DNA of 64,000 nt from Chlorobiaceae bacterium (GTDB taxonomy: Bacteria > Bacteroidota > Chlorobiia > Chlorobiales > Chlorobiaceae). Both the position numbers and the translations under genes were made by a program. The notes under the pieces are model-generated. The model did no database searches. It worked only from the letters and a program-made list of their open reading frames with translations, and was not told the origin of the DNA. Below, piece after piece: positions 1 to 8,178 of the stretch (positions are counted from its first letter, which is position 1; the number at the start of each line of letters is the position of its first letter). The DNA lies in contig JABDHK010000028.1 of NCBI GenBank assembly GCA_012972835.1, positions 1-64,000 of the forward strand. The letters are read 5' to 3'.

Positions 1-95
1 GTACACTTTGCCCCGGAATCGGTGGCACATTATATCGCGGAATACCTGGCACACTTTCACCCGGAATGGGTGGTACACTTTCCCCGGAATACTCA
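1..95. mobile_element. End of an IS21-like insertion element (multiple terminal repeats)
   Basis: Four copies of an about 19-bp unit of the form GYACACTTTNNCCCGGAAT start at positions 1, 25, 49 and 73, a strict 24-bp period joined by short GGTG-like linkers. The second copy is the most diverged. Multiple short terminal repeats of this GGAAT/TGGYACA type are characteristic of IS21-family ends. The istA/istB transposase genes would lie left of the window, so only the terminus is seen. The repeats stop exactly where the phage-like reading frame on the minus strand loses its sense, which fits an insertion junction near base 95. The family call is from memory of IS21 ends, not from a database match. 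Confidence 0.6.
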
Positions 96-509
96 ATAAT
101 GCACCGACCCCTTCAACAACGTCACAATCTGCGCCGGGCTAATCGCCTTCGCCGCCGAAGCCGCCGCAAGCAGGGCATTATCCACCCTGATCGTCCGCAA
201 CTGCTCACCCAGCGCCGAAATATCCTTCTCCCGCAACCCAATCACCTCATCCTTCTCCCGCACCGTCTGCGCCAAAATCTTCTCAAAATCACCCCGCTTC
301 TCCAGCGCCTCCCGCTACTGCCGAGCCTTCGCCACCTTCAGCGCCCGATACTCCTCAACATCCACCCCCGCAAACCCCTCCAACCTCACAGCCACCAAAG
401 CATCAACCTCCGCCTGCGAATACCGTACGGGCGAGCCCTTCCCGCCCTGATGAGCCGTCCCGCCATCCCCGGCATCCGGCTTTCCCCCATCCACACCATC
501 ACTGCTCAT
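93..509 (-). pseudogene. Phage scaffold-like protein, interrupted and 3'-truncated
   Basis: One minus-strand frame runs from ATG at 509 to a stop at 93 but is broken by an in-frame TAG at 315-317. Upstream is a Gly/Asp-rich start followed by VRYSQAEVDALV; downstream is a charged, coiled-coil-like stretch (REKDEVIGLREKD) and then an Ala-rich tail with AKAISPAQIVTLLKG. This charged helix followed by 'Ala-rich, N/S-P-x-x-V-x-x-LL' is typical of small phage capsid scaffold proteins. The C-terminus runs into the IS21-like end within about six codons, so the natural tail is missing. Both the stop and the insertion argue for a dead gene. Function is inferred from composition only. Confidence 0.55.
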
Positions 510-745
510 ACCGCCTCCAGTCTTATTTTATAGATACAAATATCAAATAAAATATACGTAAATCTTTTTATAAATAGAAATAAATATCTACGAAAAAGAC
601 GTAAAAAAATGCAGGCAGGGGAGAGTGTCATGCTTTGTTGACTGCTCAATTAATGATATAAGGTGGAAGAATGAAGAGATAATAATTGTTTTTTCTTCCA
701 TATAGGTTTATATTTTATAAATTTCAAATAAAGGACTTATTATAT

Positions 746-1858
746 ATGGCGGACAAGTCACAGGGATTGTCTCAGGATTTCGTCCACTTGGCGCGAGTGG
801 CGCTTTCTGAAAGAAGTCAGGATATTCAAGCGTTCTTGCATCGTGTAGCCAGAAAACGACGTGATGCCGATCCACAGCTTGCTCAAGACATTATTGCGCT
901 CCTTCGAGAAGCGCCCACTCGCTCTTCTCCACTACGTCGTAGTGTAGAAGCCGCTATACCCGTGGATACCGATTCACGTTTTCAGCTTTTGCGGGTTGAG
1001 GCCAACCCGGAAATGCCTCATGAGCCAGTTTATTTTGGAGAAGTGAGGCAAACGCTGGACAGACTAGTAGAAGAGCGACGGCGAGTTACCGACCTTTTCG
1101 AAGCAGGCTTGCAGCCCACTCGAACGGTACTGTTTACTGGGCCCCCAGGTGTTGGTAAAACCCTCGCTGCGCGATGGATCGCAAGAGAGCTTGGTAAGCC
1201 ACTTCTGATATTAGATTTATCAGCAGTAATGAGCAGTTATCTCGGTCGAACAGGAGCAAATCTGAGGCATGTCCTTGACTACGCAAAGGCATTAGATTGT
1301 GTTTTACTCCTTGATGAACTTGATACAATTGCAAAGCGCAGAGACGATGCAGGAGAAATAGGTGAATTGAAGCGCCTCGTAACAGTTCTACTTCAGCAAT
1401 TAGATGATTGGCCATCTACAGGCCTCTTAATTGCAGCCACCAACCATTCTGAGTTATTAGATCCTGCCATTTGGCGACGCTTCGAACAACCACTTGATTT
1501 CCCTCTGCCGACAAAAGAAGGGATTAATGTCTTTATACAATCTTTACTTGAGGGTAAAATTCAAAAATCCATTGAATGGTCAAAAGTATTATCAATAATT
1601 TTTTACGGAAAATCATATAGCGAGATTGAACGAGAAATTAATCTGGCGCGTCGGTCAGCAGCCTTAAAAGGCATAAATCTGGAAGCTCAACTACCTGAAA
1701 TACTAAGAATGAGCACCCGTTCAAAAGATGATCAAATACAACTAGCTATTGATCTCGTTACTTTTGGGTTTGCATCGCAGCGCAAAGCCCATGAACTCAC
1801 AGGGGTTGCTCGGGATACAATTCGATCCAGATCAAATCATGATATTCAAGTAATTTAA
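746..1858 (+). CDS. AAA+ ATPase, partner of an S8 protease (putative anti-phage pair)
   Basis: About 370 aa. The ATG at 746 is preferred over an upstream TTG at 686 because AAAGGA lies just before it and the upstream residues look like non-coding sequence. The central AAA domain has Walker A GPPGVGKT (residues about 132-139), Walker B LLLDELD (about 187-193), a sensor-like AATNH, and a WRRFEQ arginine-finger segment, as in FtsH/Cdc48-like AAA proteins. The C-terminus (RKAHELTGVARDTIRSR) resembles a small helix-turn-helix. It is followed after 13 nt by a subtilisin-family protease gene. AAA plus S8 peptidase pairs are known as predicted or reported anti-phage modules (IteA/IteS type, from memory). 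I infer that ATP-driven remodelling feeds or gates the protease. Confidence 0.85.
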   Translation: MADKSQGLSQDFVHLARVALSERSQDIQAFLHRVARKRRDADPQLAQDIIALLREAPTRSSPLRRSVEAAIPVDTDSRFQLLRVEANPEMPHEPVYFGEVRQTLDRLVEERRRVTDLFEAGLQPTRTVLFTGPPGVGKTLAARWIARELGKPLLILDLSAVMSSYLGRTGANLRHVLDYAKALDCVLLLDELDTIAKRRDDAGEIGELKRLVTVLLQQLDDWPSTGLLIAATNHSELLDPAIWRRFEQPLDFPLPTKEGINVFIQSLLEGKIQKSIEWSKVLSIIFYGKSYSEIEREINLARRSAALKGINLEAQLPEILRMSTRSKDDQIQLAIDLVTFGFASQRKAHELTGVARDTIRSRSNHDIQVI

Positions 1859-1871
1859 AGCTGATTGCAAA

Positions 1872-4094
1872 ATGACGAAAAGAAACTTTTTGCTTGGAAA
1901 AGGTGAGCGGCTCACAGAAGATATAATCGTGAAGTCGGGTGGCGGCCCTAAAGATAAACCTTACACCTTTACAGAAGCAAAAGCTCGGTTGGCTCCTATG
2001 CTTATTAGTACATCAACTGTTGTCGATTCTCTTCCAAGTGATGCGTGTCCACATGATCAAGCGATTATTTCTATCGTTCTTAATCCCGAATTTCTTGCAA
2101 AGTCATATTACCCAAGTGAATTGCTTAAAGAGATTGGAGTTGAAATTGTTGGTAGTCGGCCAAAAAAAATTACACCCGAAAAGCGTTCAAAAGATCGAGA
2201 GATTGTTGAAACCTTTTCGACTGAGCTGTTCGCTCGAGTTTCTCGAAGCGCAATACGTGCATGGAGTCAAAGTCTCCCAAGCTGGCGTGAATCGAGCAAA
2301 GGAGCAAATGATTTAATTTCGATTGAAGAGATTACAGCACTTGAGCCACGGCAAAAAATTAAAGGTGTGATACCAAATCATGGTCTTTTTCCTTTGGAGA
2401 TCGTACTTCACTCAGACGAATTGGAGTCACATACTCACGTTCTTAAAGAGTTTACAGATTATTTATTGCATAGGAATTTACCTGCTGAGTTTGGTCGCAG
2501 GTTTTTTGCGAAGGGTTTATGCTTTATTGAAGTTGACGCCCCTTCTGAGCGTGTTGAGGAAATCGCCCAGTACTCTTTGGTCCGCGCCATCCGTCAAATG
2601 CCTGAACTCCGATTGTTTCTCCCACCTATCCGCTCTTCCTCTATCCCATTAGCTGTACCTCAGCTTCCCAGCGATGCTCCAATTTCCAGTGATATTAGTG
2701 TTGCAATATTTGATGGAGGTATCCCGGATGAGCATCCTCTCAATTCATGGGTGACATCATATGAAATGCCAGATATGGGTCCGGCAATTGATGAGTATTT
2801 ATCACATGGCGTATCTGTTACATCTGCAGCTTTGTTTGGTCATATCAATCCGCGCGAGCCGCTCCCAAGACCATACAGTTTTATAGACCACTACCGTGTT
2901 CTTGATGATGCGCCTAATAGTAATCCACATGAATTATACGAAGTTCTTGATCGGATTGAAGGAGCGTTGTCTACAAGGGAATATGATTTTATAAGCCTTA
3001 GCTTAGGGCCTCATCTACCTATTGAAGACGATGATGTTCATGCTTGGACAGCAGTTCTCGATGATCGTCTTTCTCGTACTTCAACTCTTGCGATAATTGC
3101 TGTTGGTAATGATGGCGAAAGTGATCCATTACTTGGGTTAAATCGTATTCAGGTGCCGGCAGACTGCGTTAATGCACTTGCCATAGGAGCTTGTGACTCT
3201 CCCGATGCAAATTGGCAACGTGCACTCTATAGTTCTGTAGGACCTGGTAGAAGCCCCGGAATAATTAAACCTGATCTTGTTGAATTTGGGGGTGTTGTAG
3301 ATCGTCCTTTTATAGTGCTTGGACCAGAAGTACATCCGACATTATCAAGTACTGGAGGCACATCATTTTCAGCTCCGAGTGTTGTGCGTCTGGCTACTGC
3401 TATTCGAGCACATTTTAGCTCAAACATTAATCACCTTGCTATACGTACATTGTTGATTCATACCTCGGAAAAAAACGATCAGGATGTAAAAGAGGTAGGT
3501 TGGGGTCGCGTTGCAAGGAATTTGAATGATGTTGTGCTTTGCGATGACGACACCATTCGTGTTGTATATCAGGGAGAAATTTCACCAGCGAAGTATATCA
3601 GAGCTGCCATTCCTTTGCCTTCGGGTGTGATTGACGGTATGGTCACTATTAATGCGACCATTTGTTATAAGTCACAAACCGATCCACATCACCCAGGAAA
3701 CTACACAAGAGCGGGACTTCAGTTAACATTTAGGCCACATGAAGATAAGTTCACTCGAGATGACCAAGTTCACCCCAATTCGGCAAGTTTTTTTGGGTCG
3801 TGTGGTACCGGATCAACTGAGGAAGAATTAAGGCGTGACGCTTGGAAGTGGGAGAATTGCCTTCACTCTTCAAAGCGCTTAAGAGGTTCTTCACTAAAGA
3901 ATCCTTGTTTTGATATTCACTACAATTCTCGTCTTGAAGGTCGAAATTTTGCACCTGATGAGAAATTGCCCTATGCGCTTGTTGTAACTGTTCAGGCGAA
4001 AAATATCGTGGATTTATATGATCAGATTGTTCGGAAGTATGCGAATATTATAGAACCAATCAGACCGAGACTAGAAATCCCTTTGAGAGCATAA
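1872..4094 (+). CDS. S8 (subtilisin-like) serine peptidase, partner of AAA ATPase
   Basis: 740 aa. The catalytic triad is visible: Asp281 in IFDGG, His312 in SHGVSVTS and Ser498 in GGTSFSAP, with oxyanion Asn413 in AVGNDGE. The N-terminal 270 residues form a large domain without recognisable motifs. The C-terminal 220 residues are rich in beta-like segments and may be a jelly-roll or sensing domain. There is no signal peptide, so an intracellular role is likely. The gene starts 13 nt after the AAA ATPase stop, so the two are probably co-transcribed. Cytoplasmic S8 peptidases paired with AAA ATPases occur in defence islands, which fits the restriction-like genes that follow. The peptidase call is secure; the defence role is inferred. 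Confidence 0.88.
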   Translation: MTKRNFLLGKGERLTEDIIVKSGGGPKDKPYTFTEAKARLAPMLISTSTVVDSLPSDACPHDQAIISIVLNPEFLAKSYYPSELLKEIGVEIVGSRPKKITPEKRSKDREIVETFSTELFARVSRSAIRAWSQSLPSWRESSKGANDLISIEEITALEPRQKIKGVIPNHGLFPLEIVLHSDELESHTHVLKEFTDYLLHRNLPAEFGRRFFAKGLCFIEVDAPSERVEEIAQYSLVRAIRQMPELRLFLPPIRSSSIPLAVPQLPSDAPISSDISVAIFDGGIPDEHPLNSWVTSYEMPDMGPAIDEYLSHGVSVTSAALFGHINPREPLPRPYSFIDHYRVLDDAPNSNPHELYEVLDRIEGALSTREYDFISLSLGPHLPIEDDDVHAWTAVLDDRLSRTSTLAIIAVGNDGESDPLLGLNRIQVPADCVNALAIGACDSPDANWQRALYSSVGPGRSPGIIKPDLVEFGGVVDRPFIVLGPEVHPTLSSTGGTSFSAPSVVRLATAIRAHFSSNINHLAIRTLLIHTSEKNDQDVKEVGWGRVARNLNDVVLCDDDTIRVVYQGEISPAKYIRAAIPLPSGVIDGMVTINATICYKSQTDPHHPGNYTRAGLQLTFRPHEDKFTRDDQVHPNSASFFGSCGTGSTEEELRRDAWKWENCLHSSKRLRGSSLKNPCFDIHYNSRLEGRNFAPDEKLPYALVVTVQAKNIVDLYDQIVRKYANIIEPIRPRLEIPLRA

Positions 4095-4158
4095 GATGAT
4101 AAAATCATTTCTTTCATAAAAAGCTTATCAGGCAGGGTCCAAAAACTTTTGATAATAA

Positions 4159-5358
4159 CTATTTCAAATCACCCAAAGGAGATTCCAACAACTTCCCTGA
4201 ACCCGGATCATAACAGAAGTTTACAATTGAACCATCTTTAATCTTTTCAACAACCTCATCAATGATAAAAAGAGGCACCAAAAACCACTCGCGGGGCACA
4301 ACCGGATTACCGAAACGATCTTTGATCTCCATATCAAGTTTTGCTGGCTCAAAAAATCGGTGAATCACATTTTCCAGTTTTGTCCGGTTGATGTTTGAAA
4401 GCTCATAAGTTGCAATAACTTCCACATCCGCCATAAGAAACGTAGGGTCAAGCTTTGCGTTGGCAATCCGTTTTTCAATATCGCCACCCGTCACGCCAAT
4501 TTTGTGAACAACGTCCCTGTGCTCCTGAATCAAGGGGTGATCTGATTTACTGCGCAGAACATAGATGGTACCGCTTGCGCAATCACCATCTTCAACCAGG
4601 CCGGAGAAAAGCGGCCCTTCTGTAGGCTCACTAATTCGCCGACCGGCGACATCTCTTTGAAGAGCCCTTTGTAAAGAGCGCAACAGAATATCGCTTTCGG
4701 TCCCATTATCATAAATAACCCGAAGTCTTCGATCCGTCCTCTCATAGTCATTGATGAACTCTTCTCCCATATCGGCGACATAGACCTTCTGCCCGCCGAG
4801 GATGAAAAACTCACCTTGCCGGATTTGTGCATAATCCTTGAACTCGCGTGCCTTTCGAATGCCCGATTTCAACTCTTCCTGCACCTGGGTAAACAACGGC
4901 TTGAACGTATCGAAATCAAGACATTGCGTACGCTTCGCTATCTCCTCCGCCGCCCTGATTTCAGTGCGTGTTCTGACGTGTGTCAGCCTGGTAATATCAT
5001 TTTCGGATGCATGCAGAACGCCAAGTTCAGCAAGCAACGCCTCATCATCCAATGCTTCAGAAGAGGTGTCGTTTGCGACGGGTTGACCTTGCAGCAAACC
5101 ATGTTTATCAAGACCCGTCAGGGCGCTCCGGCACTCCTCAGAGGCACGGATTTTATCAAGCCGGACGGCATAGAGCCTTTCAAATATCTCTTTATCCTCA
5201 CCATGAACAGGCAGGCGCCCATGTTGTTCAAAAAAACGCTCGATATCCTCGAAGCCAGCAATAATCCTCTCCTCACGAGCTGTTCTGGACGATTTGGCTT
5301 CTACCTTTGCTTCAACCCCAAGGGCTTTAAGAAGCTCCTTATCACTCATTTCAGCCAT
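4159..5358 (-). CDS. GIY-YIG nuclease (T5orf172-type) of R-M-like operon
   Basis: About 399 aa. The ATG at 5358 is chosen because GGAGG sits six bases upstream; it overlaps the helicase stop by 8 nt. The N-terminal half is charged and helical (GVEAKVEAKSS, then repeated DEALLAELGV-like segments). The C-terminal domain (residues about 255-385) has the GIY-YIG layout: GTIYVLRS for strand one, HKIGVT for the second Y/I-G strand, an Arg in DIEKRIANA, and the conserved Glu in KLENVIHRFF, followed by REWFLVP as in T5orf172/MUG113 proteins. It is the last gene of the overlapping operon, and I infer it is the DNA-cutting subunit. T5orf172 domains can also occur in non-cutting phage proteins. Confidence 0.78.
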   Translation of the reverse strand: MAEMSDKELLKALGVEAKVEAKSSRTAREERIIAGFEDIERFFEQHGRLPVHGEDKEIFERLYAVRLDKIRASEECRSALTGLDKHGLLQGQPVANDTSSEALDDEALLAELGVLHASENDITRLTHVRTRTEIRAAEEIAKRTQCLDFDTFKPLFTQVQEELKSGIRKAREFKDYAQIRQGEFFILGGQKVYVADMGEEFINDYERTDRRLRVIYDNGTESDILLRSLQRALQRDVAGRRISEPTEGPLFSGLVEDGDCASGTIYVLRSKSDHPLIQEHRDVVHKIGVTGGDIEKRIANAKLDPTFLMADVEVIATYELSNINRTKLENVIHRFFEPAKLDMEIKDRFGNPVVPREWFLVPLFIIDEVVEKIKDGSIVNFCYDPGSGKLLESPLGDLK

Positions 5359-7408
5359 TCTTGGCCTCCGCTGTCTTTTTTTGCAGGAAGGCAACGCCCT
5401 CAGCCATCCTCTTCTCCCAAGGGTCTTGAGCCGTTAAAAAGGGTAATCTTCCACGTTCCTGTTTGAATTTCAGAGCCCGCAAAGCCAGTTCACGTGCTTC
5501 ATCCAGTGATAGATTTACTTTCTTACCGGCAATCACCGAAGCTACCTGTTTAAGACTCTCCTCATTCATCGCTTTTGCAAGAATGGCGTATGCCTCTCCA
5601 AAAGGATTGATGCGGTCAATCAGGTCAATATCAAGGTCACGAACATCCATCGCAAATTTGCGAACCCCGTCAATCAGGGCAGTATTGCCGCCTTGCTGCA
5701 GGTTATCGCTTGCATTAATAATCTTCTTCGCCTGCTGAGTGAGATTCAGTGCTGTAATGGCGTGTTGCCGCACCGCTTCCTGATCTTCCGCATCCAGTTC
5801 GGGGTATTTATCTTTCACAATTTTACCCATGCGCAACTGGGTCAACTCCTCCGCCACTACTTCCGAATCAAAAAGCCCGCGCTCAAGTGCAGTTTTATCC
5901 TGCACAAAAGAGGCAATCACCTCATTCAAATCTTCCTGACAAATACGAACAGCCTCTTTGCTTTTTGGCTCAACCAACCCCTTTATCTCTATCTGCAGTT
6001 GTCCGGTTTGTTCATTAAAACCAACATTTTCTTTCGCCGGATCGTAACCACTTTCACCATAATCGAACCCTTCCACCGGCCCATTATGACTGTTCTTGGG
6101 AGTGAAGTTAAACTTGGGAGCAAGCACCTGCTCCATCAGCAGACTTGCCGCTATTGCCTTCAGGGTATCATTCACGGCATCAGTCACCGACTCCGCTGAT
6201 GCGTCTGGTTCTGCAATCAGGTTGGTGAAACGGGTGTGCGTTTTTCCTATGGCATCGCGTGTAGCTCGGCCAATAATCTGGATGATCTCCGTCAGGCTTG
6301 AGCGATAGCCCACCGTGAGGGCATGTTCACACCAAATCCAGTCAAACCCCTCTTTAGCCATGCCAAGCGCAATGATGATATCCACATGGTCGCGGTTATT
6401 CTTCTCAGAAGGGTCCTTCAAAGCGTTAAGCACTTTCGAGTGCCGCTCCGGGCCATCATCCACCAAATCAGCAATTTTCAAAATATGGCCATCGGCTCTC
6501 TGAACACAGTCGAAACCAGTTATCGGGTCTTTCCCTTTCCAAGTTCCTATAGCATCCATGATCTCACTCACTTCCGTGGTCTTTCCGCGCTGTGTACTCT
6601 CCCTCGAATTGACATTCGGGATATGTATAATGGTCTTTTGGTCGGTATCAAGGACATCCATTATTTCGTCCAGATAAGAGCCGGAGTAAAAATAGTAACC
6701 AATATCGAGTTGTTTCAGATACTGATAGCCGTTCAGTTGCTCGTAGTAGGTGTAGGTTACCGTCTCAAACTTCGATTCATCCTGTGGTGACAGAACGGCT
6801 TCGGCATCGCCTCGGAAATAGGAACCGGTCATGGCAACAATATGAACCTTGTTCCGGGCTATAAACGTGCCAAGATGCGCCCCAAGTTTGTTATCGGGAT
6901 TGGCACTGACATGATGAAATTCATCCACGGCAATCAGGCAGTCATCAAAAGCCTCCACGCCAAACCGATCAACGGCAAACCGGAACGTGGCATGGGTGCA
7001 AACCAGAATGCGATCCTCACTCTCCAGAAAACTCTTCACAGCGTTAACCTTGCCGCCGTTATCATCCCCCGGCGCATTACAGAGATTCCATTGCGGAGCA
7101 ACTATCCAGTCAGCCCAGAACCCATACTTGTTTAAAGGCTCATCAATGAAGCTTGCGCCAATCGACCGTTCTGGCACAACGATAACAGCTTTTTTAATAT
7201 GCTGATTGTGAAGTTTGTCAAGCGCGATGAACATCAGTGCACGGCTTTTGCCTGAAGCGGGTGGAGATTTAATCAACAGATATTGCTCACCTCGCTTTTC
7301 ATAGGTGCGCTCCTGCATAACGCGCATGCCCATTTCATTGGCCTTCGTGGAGCTGCCGTTGCAGACATAATTCACCGAGACAGAAGGGATGGATTTGTTC
7401 TGCGTCAT
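5351..7408 (-). CDS. SF2 DEAD/DEAH-type helicase (Res-subunit-like)
   Basis: 685 aa. Walker A is PPASGKS (residues 49-55), the DExH box is VDEFHH (about 163), followed by an AMTGSYF motif III-like segment. The C-terminal RecA lobe carries GMAKEGFDW and QIIGRATRD (motif VI). This is the domain order of the ATPase part of type I/III restriction HsdR/Res subunits, but without a PD-(D/E)XK nuclease domain. The last 200 residues are helical and of unknown role. The start overlaps the preceding 257-aa gene by 4 nt (ATGA), and its own stop overlaps the GIY-YIG gene, so translation is coupled. I infer it drives translocation for the methylase/nuclease system. Confidence 0.85.
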   Translation of the reverse strand: MTQNKSIPSVSVNYVCNGSSTKANEMGMRVMQERTYEKRGEQYLLIKSPPASGKSRALMFIALDKLHNQHIKKAVIVVPERSIGASFIDEPLNKYGFWADWIVAPQWNLCNAPGDDNGGKVNAVKSFLESEDRILVCTHATFRFAVDRFGVEAFDDCLIAVDEFHHVSANPDNKLGAHLGTFIARNKVHIVAMTGSYFRGDAEAVLSPQDESKFETVTYTYYEQLNGYQYLKQLDIGYYFYSGSYLDEIMDVLDTDQKTIIHIPNVNSRESTQRGKTTEVSEIMDAIGTWKGKDPITGFDCVQRADGHILKIADLVDDGPERHSKVLNALKDPSEKNNRDHVDIIIALGMAKEGFDWIWCEHALTVGYRSSLTEIIQIIGRATRDAIGKTHTRFTNLIAEPDASAESVTDAVNDTLKAIAASLLMEQVLAPKFNFTPKNSHNGPVEGFDYGESGYDPAKENVGFNEQTGQLQIEIKGLVEPKSKEAVRICQEDLNEVIASFVQDKTALERGLFDSEVVAEELTQLRMGKIVKDKYPELDAEDQEAVRQHAITALNLTQQAKKIINASDNLQQGGNTALIDGVRKFAMDVRDLDIDLIDRINPFGEAYAILAKAMNEESLKQVASVIAGKKVNLSLDEARELALRALKFKQERGRLPFLTAQDPWEKRMAEGVAFLQKKTAEAKNG

Positions 7409-8178
7409 GGTTCTTCAGGCCTTTGCTTTTTTGAATTGGTTAAGTCTTTCTCGAAGGCTTTCTCAAACCATTCAGGAAAACAAATTATATCGCTATCGAA
7501 GAAATTCTCTGGTACACTTTCCCAAAAATCAATGATAGCTTTGGAAAATTCCTCAACATGAGCATCGCTAACCACAAGGTCTGTATGGTCACTCATATCG
7601 ATATACAATGAATCATTCATTGATTCATTGATAAATTCAGGATACAGTTTTTTTATGTGAGTAAAAGCATCTCCGTCCCCATGTTTATAGGCATTCACTA
7701 TGAGGCGGCATCTATCCAAAGATGTAAAATATGGCATAGATTTTACGTGAAATCCAATCGCTTCCAAAAAATCCATCAGCGGATAAAATGTTTTTTTCCA
7801 AATAACGCTCTTGGCTTCATTACCATGGTGCCAAAACTCTATTTCTTTTGTGAGCCATCCACGAAACTGTTTATCCCATTCATGATACATACCTGAAATA
7901 ACGCTTAAACGGGTTCTATTTCGCATATCTTCAAGCATCTCATAGTACTCAATACCTTCTTCTGTGGCCTGATCGTAAAAATCATCAGCATTATATCTGT
8001 CTGGATCAAACATTGGACTATGCTGATTGAGCCATTCACGAGAATATTTTTCAGCCTCTTCTTCTATATTTTGAAACTGTGACAGTAGACGCTTTTGCGC
8101 TTGCTCCACATAGAATTTATGGCTGCGAATCAAAAGCGCTCTGAAGGACCCAGACATTTGAAAAAGAACCAGGCTCAT
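7405..8178 (-). CDS. Unknown protein between methylase and helicase, possible HEPN-like motif
   Basis: 257 aa, rich in Trp, Tyr and acidic residues, without a signal peptide or membrane segment. I do not recognise a named family. It overlaps the genes on both sides by 4 nt, so it is a true member of the operon and not an insertion. Residues about 168-180 read RCRLIVNAYKHGDG; an Arg followed a few residues later by N-x-x-KH resembles the R-x(4-6)-H catalytic signature of HEPN ribonucleases, although the spacing here is longer than the canonical one. The preceding helical half would fit an all-alpha HEPN fold. This could instead be a structural or specificity subunit. Confidence 0.7.
   Translation of the reverse strand: MSLVLFQMSGSFRALLIRSHKFYVEQAQKRLLSQFQNIEEEAEKYSREWLNQHSPMFDPDRYNADDFYDQATEEGIEYYEMLEDMRNRTRLSVISGMYHEWDKQFRGWLTKEIEFWHHGNEAKSVIWKKTFYPLMDFLEAIGFHVKSMPYFTSLDRCRLIVNAYKHGDGDAFTHIKKLYPEFINESMNDSLYIDMSDHTDLVVSDAHVEEFSKAIIDFWESVPENFFDSDIICFPEWFEKAFEKDLTNSKKQRPEEP

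Noticed and set aside
66-533. 155-aa plus-strand frame at the left end
   Set aside because: It is antisense to the scaffold-like frame, Arg/Leu-rich, and has no ribosome site.
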